Below, in pieces: positions 1-9,362 of a stretch of DNA of 64,000 nucleotides. Under the pieces are notes generated by a model. The model saw nothing but the letters and a program-made list of their open reading frames with translations, ran no database searches and had not been told where the DNA came from. The stretch lies in NCBI RefSeq assembly GCF_001613545.1, contig NZ_BDCO01000002.1, forward strand, positions 2,418,001 through 2,482,000, written 5' to 3'. Numbering within the stretch: position 1 is the first letter of the stretch; every line of letters begins with the position of its first letter. The DNA is from Terrimicrobium sacchariphilum. GTDB lineage: Bacteria; Verrucomicrobiota; Verrucomicrobiia; Chthoniobacterales; Terrimicrobiaceae. Position numbers and translations under genes: made by a program.

Positions 1-1415
1 CCCTTCAGCGGCTTGATTGTGATCTTCGGATCGATGAGGCCGGTGGGGCGGATGATCTGCTCGACGATGAGCGGCGATCCCGGCGTGATCGGGTCGAAAG
101 TCTCTTCCCCGGCCTTGCCCGTGCGGGATTTTTTCCCACTCAGGCGGGCGGCGGATTTCTGCTCTTTGAACCCCTCGGTATTGGCCAGGTAGCTCGTGTT
201 GCCGACGATGCTGTTGCGGATTTCAAATTCCCCCGGCGTCGCGCTCACGTAAATGACCTGATTGGTCATTTCCATGAACTCGGCGAAATTCAGGGGCCGG
301 TTGTCGAGGGCGCTGGGGAGGCGGAATCCGTAGTTCACCAGTACCGACTTGCGCGAGCGATCTCCCGCAAACATGCCCCCGATCTGGGGCACGGTGGCGT
401 GCGACTCGTCGATCACGAGGAGGAAGTCCTCGGGCATGAAGTCCATCAGCGTATAGGGACGCGATCCCGGAGGCCGACCGGTGAGGTGCCGCGAGTAGTT
501 CTCAATGCCATTGCAGAATCCCATCTCCTGCATCATCTCCAGGTCGAACTCCGTCCGCTGCTTGATGCGTTGCGCCTCGATGAGCTTGTTGTCCCGCTCG
601 AATTCCATCACTCGCTGATCGAGTTCCTCGCGGATGGCCCGGGCGGCACGCTGGAGCTTGTCGTAAGGGGTGACGAATTGCTTGGCCGGGTAAATCGTGA
701 GGGTCGTCAGCGTGGCCGTGACATTGCCGGTGAGGGGATCGAACTGTGAAATCCGGTCGATTTCATCGCCGAAGAACTCCACCCGAATCGCCTCGTCGTC
801 CACCTGGGCCTGATGCACCTCGACGACGTCGCCACGCACGCGGAACTTGCCACGGCCAAAGGCGATGTCATTGCGCTCATAGAGCATGTCGACCAGCTTG
901 GCCAGGAAGGCTTCGCGGGTCATCGTCTGCCCGGTCTTGATCGTGACGAGCATCTGGAGAAAGTCCTCCGGCGAGGCGAGGCCATAGATGCAGGAGACAC
1001 TGGCCACGACGATGGTGTCGCGACGGGAGAGGAGGGAACTCACCGCCGAGAGGCGCAGGCGCTCGATCTCCTCGTTGATCGAACTGTCTTTTTCGATGTA
1101 GGTATCCGTGCGCGGGATGTACGCCTCGGGCTGGTAGTAATCAAAGTAGCTGACGAAATACTCGACCGCGTTGCGGGGGAAGAACTGCTTGAACTCGCTG
1201 TAAAGCTGCGCCGCCAGCGTCTTGTTATGCGACATGACGAGGGTGGGGCGATCCAGCTCCTTGATGACATTGGCGGCGGTAAAAGTTTTCCCCGAGCCGG
1301 TTACGCCGAGCAGCGTCTGGTGGCGGTTTCCCGCCTGGAGCGAGCGAAGCAGTTTATCGATCGCCTGTCCCTGATCTCCGCGAGGTTCATAGTTCGAGGC
1401 GAGCTCAAAAGCCAT
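1..1415 (-). CDS. uvrB: UvrABC excision nuclease subunit B (partial, C-terminus outside window)
   Basis: UvrB is the damage-verification helicase-like subunit of nucleotide excision repair, acting with UvrA and UvrC in the cytoplasm. Reading the minus strand from the ATG at 1415 gives [15 protein letters not shown], then the Walker A region [13 protein letters not shown], the [12 protein letters not shown] beta-hairpin motif, [13 protein letters not shown] and VSATPG, as in other UvrB proteins. 471 codons are present; the last motif domains and the UvrC-binding tail lie beyond position 1. Between VSATPG and the conserved [10 protein letters not shown] there is a longer than usual, lysine-rich linker (about residues 411-450). 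The gene diverges from rpsO with about 105 bp between start codons. Identity is sure; the start is well supported by the conserved N-terminus. Confidence 0.95.
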   Translation of the reverse strand, partial: MAFELASNYEPRGDQGQAIDKLLRSLQAGNRHQTLLGVTGSGKTFTAANVIKELDRPTLVMSHNKTLAAQLYSEFKQFFPRNAVEYFVSYFDYYQPEAYIPRTDTYIEKDSSINEEIERLRLSAVSSLLSRRDTIVVASVSCIYGLASPEDFLQMLVTIKTGQTMTREAFLAKLVDMLYERNDIAFGRGKFRVRGDVVEVHQAQVDDEAIRVEFFGDEIDRISQFDPLTGNVTATLTTLTIYPAKQFVTPYDKLQRAARAIREELDQRVMEFERDNKLIEAQRIKQRTEFDLEMMQEMGFCNGIENYSRHLTGRPPGSRPYTLMDFMPEDFLLVIDESHATVPQIGGMFAGDRSRKSVLVNYGFRLPSALDNRPLNFAEFMEMTNQVIYVSATPGEFEIRNSIVGNTSYLANTEGFKEQKSAARLSGKKSRTGKAGEETFDPITPGSPLIVEQIIRPTGLIDPKITIKPLK

Positions 1416-1520
1416 AGCCGATCAACATGCCCTCAACCCGGCCCGAGCGCAAATCCTGCTTTTTACGGTTGCCAAGCCGCTGATGACGTGGCAATATCGC
1501 CGATTCGAATTAACGAAGAA

Positions 1521-1781
1521 ATGGCAAAAGCAGAAGCAATCGAAGTCGGAACGCTGCGACTTCACGAAAAAGATACCGGCAGTGCGGATGTGCAAATCGC
1601 CCTGCTGACCAAGCGAATCAACGATCTTACCGAGCACCTCAAAGGTCACTCCAAGGATCATGCCTCCCGTCGTGGACTCCTGAAGCTGGTCGCCCAGCGT
1701 CGCAGTCTCCTCGACTATCTCAAGAATACAGCTTCTGACCGCTACAGTTCGGTCGTCGAGAAGCTCGGCTTGCGTAAATAG
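1521..1781 (+). CDS. rpsO: 30S ribosomal protein S15
   Basis: S15 binds 16S rRNA early in assembly of the small-subunit platform. The 86-residue product has the typical family length, and the core [16 protein letters not shown]...[16 protein letters not shown]...RRSLLDYL is plainly S15. The open frame continues upstream through the intergenic region, but the ATG at 1521 (MAKAEAIEV) fits the family start. An intrinsic terminator follows at once and pnp comes next, the rpsO-pnp order seen in many bacteria. Confidence 0.97.
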   Translation: MAKAEAIEVGTLRLHEKDTGSADVQIALLTKRINDLTEHLKGHSKDHASRRGLLKLVAQRRSLLDYLKNTASDRYSSVVEKLGLRK

Positions 1782-1794
1782 CAAGTCAAAGACC

Positions 1795-1826
1795 GCAAAG
1801 CCCCGTCATTTGGCGGGGTTTTTTGC
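1795..1826 (+). terminator. Intrinsic terminator after rpsO
   Basis: A short GC stem (CCCCG / CGGGG, loop TCATTTGG) is followed by six T residues, 14 bases after the rpsO stop codon. It would separate rpsO from pnp at least in part. Confidence 0.85.
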
Positions 1827-1887
1827 GTAATCCCGGCGTCGGCCCACAGGGGGTTCGACGCCTCATCCCTACACGTACGTACATAAT

Positions 1888-4014
1888 ATGCCTCATTCCG
1901 TAACGGCCAACGTTGGCCACTCCCCCCTCCTGATCGAAACCGGTAAACTCGCCCGTCTGGCTGACGGTGCAGTGACGGTTCGCTCCGGCGACACGATTGT
2001 CCTCGTGACCGCTGTTTCCGCCACCACTGTCAAGGAAGGCCAGGACTTCTTCCCGCTCACCGTCGACTACCGCGAAAAGGCGGCTGCTGTGGGCAAATTC
2101 CCCGGTGGATACTTCAAGCGCGAAGGCCGTCCTTCCGAGAAGGAAATCCTCACCGCCCGCATGACGGACCGTCCGCTCCGTCCGCTCTTCCCGAAGGGCT
2201 ACCTCTACGACACCCAGATCATCGGTGTGTTGATGAGCGCTGACGGCGAGATCGATCCCGACATCCTCTTCATCAACGGCGCCAGCGCCGCTCTTTGCGT
2301 TTCCGACATCCCGTTCGCCGGTCCCGTGGCCGCCGTCCGTATCGGTCGCATCAACGGTCAGTTCGTCGCCAACCCGACCCACGCTCAGCGTGCGGATAGC
2401 GATCTCGATCTCGTCTACGTCGGCACTGAGAACGACGTGATCATGATCGAAGGCGAGGCCAAGGAACTCCCGGAAGTCGAGTTCGTTGCCGCCCTCAAGT
2501 TCGCCCACGAGTCGGCCGCCCCGATCATCCAGGCCCAGAAAGAACTCGCCGCCGCGGCTGGCAAGGAGAAGCGTGTTGCTCCTCTCTTCGTCGTTCCCGA
2601 GGAACTCCTCGAGATCGCCTACCAAGTCGCCGGTGACCGCATCGAGGCCGCCCTTTACACCCCGAGCAAGGTCGCTCGCGGCAAGGCTGTCGGCGCTCTC
2701 CGCGACGAAGTGGCCGCCGCCATCGTGGCCAAGTTCCCGGAAGCCTCGAAGTTCGAGATCAGCCAGGCGTTTGATTATCTCCAGAAGAAGGCCTTCCGCA
2801 TCAGCATCCTCGACAAGCAGGTGCGTTGCGACGGTCGCGGTTACGACCAGATCCGTCCGCTCGCCGCTGAGACCGGTCTCCTCCCGCGCAGCCACGGCAG
2901 CGCGCTCTTCCAGCGTGGTGAGACCCAGGCCGTGTGTCTGGCGACGCTCGCCCCGGCTGATGAAGCCCAGGAGCTCGACGGTTACACCGGTGGTGAGACG
3001 ACCAAGCGTTTCATCCTGCACTACAACTTCCCGCCGTTCAGCGTGGGTGAGACCGGCCGCACAGGCAGCCCGGGCCGCCGCGAAATCGGCCACGGCGCTC
3101 TCGCCGAGCGCAGCATCGCCCCGGTCATTCCCGACGTGAGCGACTTCCCGTATGCCATCCGCGTAAGCAGCGAGATCATGGAGTCCAACGGCTCCACCTC
3201 GATGGCCAGCGTGTGCGCCGGTGTGCTCTCCCTCATGGATGCGGGCGTGCCGATCAAGAAGCCGGTTGCCGGCATCTCCTGCGGTCTCGTGACCGAGTAC
3301 AATGGCAGCCAGCTCAGCCGCTACACCATGCTCACCGACATCATCGGCAGCGAGGATCACTTCGGCGACATGGACTTCAAGCTTTGCGGCACCGACAGCG
3401 GTGTGACGGGCTTCCAGCTCGACCTGAAGCTCCCGGGCATCAGCCTCCAGCTCATGGAAGAGGCCGTCTATCGCACCCGCGACGCTCGCTACCGCGTGCT
3501 CGAGGTAATGAATGCCGCTCTCTCCGCCCCGCGCACCGAGCTCAGCGCCTACGCGCCGCGCATCGAGACCATCCGCATCAATCCGGACAAGATCGGTCTC
3601 CTCATCGGACCTGGCGGCAAGACCATCAAGGGCATCGTCGCCGAGACCGGCGCCGAGATTAACATCGAGGACGACGGCTCCGTGCACATCTACTCGAACA
3701 ATGGCGAGAGCCTGAAGCGTGCCAAGGAGATCATCAATGGCATGACCAAGGAGATCACCATCGGCGAGCTCTACCAGGGCACCGTCGTCTCCATCAAGGA
3801 GTTCGGCGCCTTCGTCGAAGTGCTCCCGGGCAAGGATGGCCTCGTGCACATCTCCGAGCTGGCCGACTTCCGCGTCAACAAGGTGCAGGACGTGGTCCAG
3901 GTGGGTGATTCCGTCTGGGTCAAATGCATCGGCGTCGACGACAAGGGCCGCGTGAAGCTCAGCCGCAAAGCGGCAATGAAAGATCGCGACGAGGCTGCCA
4001 GCCAGCCCGCTTAA
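1888..4014 (+). CDS. pnp: Polyribonucleotide nucleotidyltransferase (PNPase)
   Basis: PNPase degrades RNA 3' to 5' phosphorolytically and is a core degradosome enzyme. The 708-residue protein has two RNase PH domains (about 10-230 and 310-530), the second carrying [20 protein letters not shown] and the [15 protein letters not shown] active-site region, followed by a KH domain ([15 protein letters not shown], about 565-620) and an S1 domain (about 630-695). Length and order match the family. The start [22 protein letters not shown] fits; no clear Shine-Dalgarno lies upstream, where a short TACGTA-type palindrome sits just before the ATG. Confidence 0.98.
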   Translation: MPHSVTANVGHSPLLIETGKLARLADGAVTVRSGDTIVLVTAVSATTVKEGQDFFPLTVDYREKAAAVGKFPGGYFKREGRPSEKEILTARMTDRPLRPLFPKGYLYDTQIIGVLMSADGEIDPDILFINGASAALCVSDIPFAGPVAAVRIGRINGQFVANPTHAQRADSDLDLVYVGTENDVIMIEGEAKELPEVEFVAALKFAHESAAPIIQAQKELAAAAGKEKRVAPLFVVPEELLEIAYQVAGDRIEAALYTPSKVARGKAVGALRDEVAAAIVAKFPEASKFEISQAFDYLQKKAFRISILDKQVRCDGRGYDQIRPLAAETGLLPRSHGSALFQRGETQAVCLATLAPADEAQELDGYTGGETTKRFILHYNFPPFSVGETGRTGSPGRREIGHGALAERSIAPVIPDVSDFPYAIRVSSEIMESNGSTSMASVCAGVLSLMDAGVPIKKPVAGISCGLVTEYNGSQLSRYTMLTDIIGSEDHFGDMDFKLCGTDSGVTGFQLDLKLPGISLQLMEEAVYRTRDARYRVLEVMNAALSAPRTELSAYAPRIETIRINPDKIGLLIGPGGKTIKGIVAETGAEINIEDDGSVHIYSNNGESLKRAKEIINGMTKEITIGELYQGTVVSIKEFGAFVEVLPGKDGLVHISELADFRVNKVQDVVQVGDSVWVKCIGVDDKGRVKLSRKAAMKDRDEAASQPA

Positions 4015-4035
4015 GTCCTTCATTATCAACATACG

Positions 4036-4070
4036 AAAAAGCCCGACCTTGACAGAGGTCGGGCTTTTTT
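4036..4070 (+). terminator. Intrinsic terminator after pnp
   Basis: A 9-bp perfect stem (GCCCGACCT / AGGTCGGGC) with a 6-base loop is followed by TTTTTT, about 20 bases after the pnp stop. Confidence 0.93.
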
Positions 4071-4089
4071 CGTTGATACGCGAATCCTG

Positions 4090-4109
4090 ATGTTACGGAA
4101 TTGTAACAT
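4090..4109. promoter_or_regulatory. Palindromic operator candidate upstream of the porin gene
   Basis: ATGTTAC-GGAATT-GTAACAT is a perfect 7-bp inverted repeat with a 6-base spacer, lying between the pnp terminator and the porin start codon 61 bp downstream. It has no T-run and does not look like a terminator; its symmetry and place fit a binding site for a dimeric repressor or activator. The regulator is unknown. Confidence 0.5.
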
Positions 4110-4169
4110 TAGACGCCTTTGCCCAAGGCCCCACGACTTGCAGGCTCGGCACCGCCTTAAATCTCTCCT

Positions 4170-5621
4170 ATGAAATTACCGACAAGCCTGCCGTGGCGCT
4201 CATTTTTTAGTGCCGCAGTCTGTTCAACCCTTATCGCAACATCCGTTCACGCTGGAACGCCCACGACGACTGTCGCCGAGGAATCTTCCTCCTCCGACTC
4301 GTTGCTCAAGACCTGGTGGGATGGCAAATACATGACCGGCAACTGGTTCGGTCTGCGCGACACCCTCGAAGAAAACGGCCTCACCCTTGGCGGAAAATAC
4401 GAAGGCGCCTACTTCGGCGTCGTCGATAGCGCCGGTGGCTCCCGTGGTTTCTACGATCAGCAGCTGACCTTCACGGGTGACCTCAATTTCGGCAAGCTCC
4501 TCAAAACGGAAGCCCTCGAAGGCGTCAAGGCCTTCGGAGTGGTGCGTTGGCGCGATCCCCGTCAGGCCTCGAATCCGAATCAGTTCGTCGACGCCTCCAG
4601 CATGTTCAACCCGTCGAACTGGCAGTCGGGCACCCAGTGGCGCATGATGTCCTTCGGCATGGAAATCGGCACGGCCAATCTCCTGCCGGTCAAGGACATG
4701 ATCGTTCTGCGTGGCGGCTGGCTTCAGCCGAACCGCGAGTTCATCGATCAGCCGCTTTCCAAGCTCTTTTCGAACAACGCGATCAACAGTGCCAAGGGCG
4801 TAGGTGGCAACATCCCGTTCTCGTCCAGCTTCTCGACCTGGGGCGGTACGCTGAAGGTTAAGCCGGTCGAGTGGTACTATGCCAAGGCAGGTCTCTTCAT
4901 GTCCTACCCGCAGGCCACCGCCAGCGGCAACCATGGTCTTGCTTACCAGGGTTTTGCTCAGGACCCCAACCAGAATGGCCTCTTCTTCATGGGTGAGACC
5001 GGCTTCACTCCGAAGATCGGCTCGTCCAAGCTCCCGGGTAAATATGCCTTCGGTGGCTACTACTACGAGCAGCAGAATACCTCGTATTTCGGCCAGAACT
5101 ACGATGGGCGCTATGGCTTCTACTTCCAGGCTGACCAGATGGTTTACCGCGAACCTTCGGCCGAGGCTCCCGCTCCTCTGGGCAAGGGACCTTCTGATGG
5201 CAAGTCGGTTGCCGACGGCAAGAGCTTCAAGGCTCCTGTCGCGGAGTCCAAGCCTGAGCTCTCGAAGCAGGGTCTGTCGCTCTTCAACCTGATCAGCTTC
5301 GCTCCGAAGTATAACAACCTCTATCCCTTCTACTTCCAGTCGGGTGCGGTTTATACCGGTCTCATCCCGTCCCGCGACGAGGATCAGCTCGCCTTCGCGA
5401 TCGGCTACGGCTCGTACAGCTTCTACAATATCCAGGCCCTTCAGGACCGTGGTGTGGTGAACCAGCCGAACTACTCGATCGTCCTGGAATGGGATTACCG
5501 CATCCAGCTCAACAAGTGGGCGTACTTCCAGCCGATGGCTCAGTACATCATCCAGCCGAATGGTACCGGCGCGGTCCAGAATGCGACCGTCCTTGGTTTC
5601 ACCTACGGTCTGACCTTCTAA
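4170..5621 (+). CDS. OprB-family carbohydrate-selective porin
   Basis: A predicted outer-membrane beta-barrel porin of 483 residues. It starts with a Sec signal peptide (MKLPTSLPWRSFF...SVHA, cleavage near residue 28), followed by the OprB-type mature start (DSLLKTWWDGKYMTGNWFGLRDTLEENGLTL), many alternating aromatic strands, and a C-terminal phenylalanine (TYGLTF) typical of BAM-assembled barrels. A low-complexity Ser/Pro/Ala/Lys segment (about residues 330-370) interrupts the barrel and is probably a loop. By family it should pass sugars or other small solutes across the outer membrane; the substrate cannot be told. The gene stands alone between an operator-like palindrome and a strong terminator. 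Confidence 0.85.
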   Translation: MKLPTSLPWRSFFSAAVCSTLIATSVHAGTPTTTVAEESSSSDSLLKTWWDGKYMTGNWFGLRDTLEENGLTLGGKYEGAYFGVVDSAGGSRGFYDQQLTFTGDLNFGKLLKTEALEGVKAFGVVRWRDPRQASNPNQFVDASSMFNPSNWQSGTQWRMMSFGMEIGTANLLPVKDMIVLRGGWLQPNREFIDQPLSKLFSNNAINSAKGVGGNIPFSSSFSTWGGTLKVKPVEWYYAKAGLFMSYPQATASGNHGLAYQGFAQDPNQNGLFFMGETGFTPKIGSSKLPGKYAFGGYYYEQQNTSYFGQNYDGRYGFYFQADQMVYREPSAEAPAPLGKGPSDGKSVADGKSFKAPVAESKPELSKQGLSLFNLISFAPKYNNLYPFYFQSGAVYTGLIPSRDEDQLAFAIGYGSYSFYNIQALQDRGVVNQPNYSIVLEWDYRIQLNKWAYFQPMAQYIIQPNGTGAVQNATVLGFTYGLTF

Positions 5622-5648
5622 GTTCTCGTTCTCTAGGTAGCTAGTGTG

Positions 5649-5690
5649 AACCGCCGCCGGGCCTCTCCTCCCGGCGGCGGTTTCTTTTTT
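5649..5690 (+). terminator. Strong intrinsic terminator after the porin gene
   Basis: An 11-bp perfect GC stem (CCGCCGCCGGG / CCCGGCGGCGG), loop CCTCTCCT, followed by a T-rich run. Confidence 0.95.
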
Positions 5691-5971
5691 CCACAAGGGG
5701 ACAGATAAACTTCAGGCGAGGGATTTCGCTGAATTGGGCACATCGAATCTGGGAAATTCCAGTGTGGCCGAGGGAGTTCCAAGGGAAAAAAAGCTGTAGT
5801 CGATTCAGTGCGACAGACCGAACTGTCGGGATGAACTTAGCTCTGGCAGCGGCGAGCGGTCTCCGATCTACAAACAGGCTGAGGCGTGCAGACGCCGCAG
5901 ATTACCTGTCCGATTGGGCCTGACCTTCAGGGCGTTTGGCTGGGCGGAAAACGCCTCCCACCGAAAGTGCG
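5691..5971. other. Intergenic stretch between porin terminator and ptsI 3' end
   Basis: No gene is supported here. The stretch contains small inverted repeats: GACAG/CTGTC near 5811, GGCGT/ACGCC near 5886, and GGCGTTT/AAACGCC near 5932-5955. The last lies just beyond the ptsI stop on the minus strand and could help end that transcript, although no T-run follows it. Confidence 0.4.
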
Positions 5972-7744
5972 CTAGTCGAGCAATTCGCCGTAGTGAGCGC
6001 GGGCGATCTCGATGCATCTTTTCAGAATAACCTCGGCCGTATCAGCCTCGAAAACCTCATTGGCGAATGTCTGGCATGTAGCCAGGGAAAGGGATTGCAC
6101 GGCCTTTTTCACTCGCGGGACGACAGAAGAACTGGCGCTGAGCTCATCCACTCCCAGACCGATTAAAAGGGGAGTGTACTGAATGTCGCCAGCCATTTCG
6201 CCGCAGACTCCCACCCAGATGTTATTCCGATGGGCGGCTTCGATTACAGACTTGATCAACCGGAGCACGGAAGGGTGCGTTGGCTCGTAGAGATGAGCGA
6301 TCTTGTCGTTTCCGCGATCGACAGCGATGGAATATTGGATGAGGTCGTTGGTGCCGATGCTGAAAAACTTTGCCTCACGGGCCAGCAGGTCGGCGCACAA
6401 GGCCGCACTGGGGACTTCGATCATGATGCCGACTTCGATGTCGGGATTGAACTCCACTCCGCGTTCACGCAACTCGACTTTGCATTCCTCCAGCAGAGCA
6501 TTGGCCTGACGGAGTTCGCTCACGCCCGAAATCATGGGGTACATGACTCGGACATTACCCAGGGCAGCGGCTCGGAGGATGGCTCGGAGCTGGGTCTTGA
6601 AAATATCCGGATTTTGCAGGCAAAACCGAATGGCTCTGCAGCCCAGGAAGGGGTTTTCCTCTTCCTCGAGTTCCAGGCTCTCGGAGAGTTTGTCACCTCC
6701 GATATCCAGAGTGCGGATGATGACGGAGTGGGGCTTGGCTCGCTCGGCAACCAAGCGGTAGTTTTCGAACTGCTCTTCTTCGTCCGGCGGCTCCTCCCGG
6801 TTCAGATAGAGGAATTCCGTGCGGTAAAGCCCAACGCCTTCCGCCCCGCTTGAGATGACGTCGTCGACTTCCTCGGGAAGCTCAATATTTGCGGACAGGA
6901 TGATGTGCCGACCTTCCTGCGTCGCGGAGACAGTATCGCGGATGAGCTCAAGACGCTCTTCGACTTCTTCTTTCCGGCTCTCGATCTTGCCGTACTCATG
7001 AAGGGTCTCCGGGGTCGGATTGATGATCAACAGGCCCGTGTAACCGTCGATCAGGATGTCATCACCGTTGGAGAGCTTGGAGCAGATCCCATGCAGGCCC
7101 ACGATGGCCGGAATGTCCAGCGAGCGGGCCATGATGGCCGAGTGAGACGTCTTGCTGCCCACCTCCGTGGCGAATCCCAGCACGAGGGAGCGATTTAGCG
7201 ACGCCGTATCGGAGGGCGTCAGATTGTGCGAGACGATGACGTGGGGCTTGTCATTGGACGTATACCCCTGCGGACCCTTGCCTAGCAGATGGCGGATGAC
7301 GCGTCGGGCGACGTCTTCGATATCCACGACTCGCTCGCGCAGATAAGGGTCATCGATCTGGCTCAGTGTCTGGCAGTACTTTTCCGCGACCTGGTGAAAG
7401 ATGTACTCGATGTTGTTGCGCTGCTTTTCGAGATTACGCAGTACCTCATCGATCAGGGTGCGATCCTCGACCACGAGCAGGTGAGCGTCAAAGATACTGG
7501 CATCCTTGGCCCCGATGGCATCCGCGATACGCTGCTGGATCTCGAGGAGTTCGGCTCGCGTGGCGATGAGGGCGGCTTCAAAGCGCGCGATCTCCTCGGG
7601 CAATTCCTCGTTCGTGATTTTACGGAGAGGAATCTCCTCTTCATCGACCCAATGAATGACGGCCTGGGCATGGGCGATGCCCGGGGCGACTCCTACTCCT
7701 TGAAAGCGCTGTTCTGGCTTTGGAGTGGTCGCTGTTTCGCTCAC
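5972..7744 (-). CDS. ptsI: Phosphoenolpyruvate-protein phosphotransferase (PTS enzyme I)
   Basis: Enzyme I takes phosphate from phosphoenolpyruvate and passes it to HPr in the cytoplasm. The 590-residue protein has the usual domain order: N-terminal HPr-binding helices, the swivelling phosphohistidine domain with GSKTSHSAIMAR (His201 as phospho-acceptor), then the PEP-binding barrel with LDIGGDK and GVCGEMAGD (catalytic Cys). No GAF domain precedes it, so it is EI rather than EI-Ntr by architecture. Translation appears to begin at a GTG. HPr and HPr kinase lie just upstream on the same strand, but a 327-bp gap without a gene separates ptsI from HPr. No EII permease genes occur in the window, so a regulatory role is possible. 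Confidence 0.95.
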   Translation of the reverse strand: MSETATTPKPEQRFQGVGVAPGIAHAQAVIHWVDEEEIPLRKITNEELPEEIARFEAALIATRAELLEIQQRIADAIGAKDASIFDAHLLVVEDRTLIDEVLRNLEKQRNNIEYIFHQVAEKYCQTLSQIDDPYLRERVVDIEDVARRVIRHLLGKGPQGYTSNDKPHVIVSHNLTPSDTASLNRSLVLGFATEVGSKTSHSAIMARSLDIPAIVGLHGICSKLSNGDDILIDGYTGLLIINPTPETLHEYGKIESRKEEVEERLELIRDTVSATQEGRHIILSANIELPEEVDDVISSGAEGVGLYRTEFLYLNREEPPDEEEQFENYRLVAERAKPHSVIIRTLDIGGDKLSESLELEEEENPFLGCRAIRFCLQNPDIFKTQLRAILRAAALGNVRVMYPMISGVSELRQANALLEECKVELRERGVEFNPDIEVGIMIEVPSAALCADLLAREAKFFSIGTNDLIQYSIAVDRGNDKIAHLYEPTHPSVLRLIKSVIEAAHRNNIWVGVCGEMAGDIQYTPLLIGLGVDELSASSSVVPRVKKAVQSLSLATCQTFANEVFEADTAEVILKRCIEIARAHYGELLD

Positions 7745-8071
7745 TCAATCAGCGGTAGCAGCAAACCGCTTTCACGTCAAAACGTCTTCAACCATCGGTG
7801 TTTGAAGATTTGCTTGCCGGTCGCCACCAAAGGGCATGTTCCGCTGTGGTTTTTGCTCTGGGAGCCGAAACTTTTGCAAACTCTGGTGGCGGCTTTTTGC
7901 CGGGAAAATCAGGCAAATACGTATCGCCCGCCGCCCGGTGGTGGACCGGGATGCGTTGCAAGACTGAGATCGAGGATGGAAAGCGGAGGAGAGACAGTTC
8001 CGCTGGTCGCAGTATCGCTTGGGAGAAGATACTCCGGATGTACGGGATATGCCCATACGCCCGGGAGCAGG
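7745..8071. other. Non-coding gap between the HPr gene and ptsI
   Basis: 327 bp with no convincing gene; the reading frames across it lack any recognisable protein pattern. It may hold a promoter for ptsI or processing signals. I see no clean terminator hairpin and no riboswitch I recognise. Confidence 0.5.
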
Positions 8072-8380
8072 TTATTCCTCTCCGAAACGGGTCTGAACCA
8101 GGTTGTCGAGTTCGGCGACGACCTTGTCGGCGTCGGCTCCCTCGGCAACGATGTGGAGCTTCGATCCTTTGCCAGCTGCCAGCATCATGAGTCCCATGAT
8201 ACTTTTGCCGTTGACTCGCTCGCCATCCTTCTCGACCCAGACTTCCGCCCGGTAACGACTGGATATCTTCACGAACATGGCCGCCGGCCGGGCGTGCAAG
8301 CCGTTCCGATTTTGGATCACGATCTCCTTGGTGCAGCGGAGAACGTCGTCGTTTGATTTCTTGCGAGAAAGGAGGCCCAT
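8072..8380 (-). CDS. HPr family phosphocarrier protein
   Basis: HPr accepts phosphate from enzyme I on a histidine and can be phosphorylated on a serine by HPr kinase. The 102-residue protein carries NGLHARPAAMFV (His29 as the EI site) and NGKSIMGLMMLAAGKG (Ser60, equivalent to Ser46 of Gram-positive HPr). An N-terminal extension of about 15 residues (MGLLSRKKSNDDVLR) precedes the usual start. Its ATG overlaps the hprK stop codon (TAATG), so the two are translationally coupled. Presence of both sites means it can work in both phosphotransfer and HprK-type signalling. Confidence 0.95.
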   Translation of the reverse strand: MGLLSRKKSNDDVLRCTKEIVIQNRNGLHARPAAMFVKISSRYRAEVWVEKDGERVNGKSIMGLMMLAAGKGSKLHIVAEGADADKVVAELDNLVQTRFGEE

Positions 8381-9357
8381 TATCTGATACGTCTTTCGCT
8401 CATCATTTGCAGTAGTCGCTGGTTAAATTCAACTGCACTGTTTTGACCCATGCTTTTTAGTTTTTGATCAAGCGCGGCAACCTCAACCAGCCTCCCCACG
8501 TCGCGCCCGGTGCGGACCGGGATGATAACGTGCGGGATCTTGATGCCAAGGATTTCATAATACTCACGATCCAGACCGATGCGATCAACATTTTCCAGTT
8601 CCGCCCAGTCTTTCAGTGTCACTACGAAATCGAGTCGCTTTTCACTTCGGACGCTTCCCACACCAAAAATCGAGCTGAGGTTGATCACCCCGATGCCTCG
8701 AACCTCCATGTGGAAGCGGGTAAGATCCGCTGCCATGCCGATGAGCTCCCGACCTTCCACGGAGCGGACCTTGGTAATGTCGTCGCTCACGAGGCTGTAG
8801 CCGCGCTCGATCAGCGACAGCACGCATTCGCTTTTGCCAATGCCGCTGTCGCCGCGGATCAAAGTGCCTATGCCCTGGATGTCCACCATGCTGCCGTACT
8901 CACTGGCTGAAGGCGCGAAGTCGAATTCCAGCGCGATCGTGGCGGCGTTGATGAACTTCATGGTGATCATGTGCGTGCGAAACACCGGGGTCTCAAACTC
9001 GGCTGCCGTGTCCAGCAGGGCATTGGGGATCGGTGCGTTTCGCGCGATGACCAGACAGGGAATATTGCGGGAAAAGAGTTGCTTGAGACGATCCTGCATG
9101 GTCGTCGAGTTCAAACTGCGCAAATAGCTGAGCTCGGCTGCACCGAGCACCTGAATGCGCTTGCCCGCGAAATAGTTATAGAAGCCGCTGATGGCCAGCC
9201 CGGGGCGGTTGATGGTGGGCTCGCGAATCTTGCGGTTCAAGCCGCGCGAGGCGCCTTCCAGTCTCAATCCAAGGGTTTCCGCATGGTTGGCATAAAAATG
9301 TCCGACCGTGATATGCGGGACCTGATGGGAGGTGGAGGCGACCGATTTGCGCGGCAT
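8380..9357 (-). CDS. hprK: HPr kinase/phosphorylase
   Basis: HprK phosphorylates and dephosphorylates the regulatory serine of HPr. The 325-residue protein has the N-terminal domain (1-130) and a C-terminal P-loop domain with GDSGIGKSE (169-177), the HprK signature MEVRGIGVINLSSIFG (217-232) and the PVRTGRDV loop (280-287) that serves phosphorolysis. It lies 5 bp after lptB and overlaps the HPr gene, inside what looks like one operon running from the LPS genes into the phosphotransfer genes. Confidence 0.97.
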   Translation of the reverse strand: MPRKSVASTSHQVPHITVGHFYANHAETLGLRLEGASRGLNRKIREPTINRPGLAISGFYNYFAGKRIQVLGAAELSYLRSLNSTTMQDRLKQLFSRNIPCLVIARNAPIPNALLDTAAEFETPVFRTHMITMKFINAATIALEFDFAPSASEYGSMVDIQGIGTLIRGDSGIGKSECVLSLIERGYSLVSDDITKVRSVEGRELIGMAADLTRFHMEVRGIGVINLSSIFGVGSVRSEKRLDFVVTLKDWAELENVDRIGLDREYYEILGIKIPHVIIPVRTGRDVGRLVEVAALDQKLKSMGQNSAVEFNQRLLQMMSERRIR

Positions 9358-9362
9358 GGGGG

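Noticed and set aside
5691-5971. Small RNA gene between porin and ptsI
   Set aside because: Several small inverted repeats exist, but there is no promoter/terminator pair that would frame a transcript.
7772-8148. Minus-strand frames in the HPr-ptsI gap as a gene
   Set aside because: No start context, no family resemblance, and overlapping frames of equal quality; treated as non-coding.
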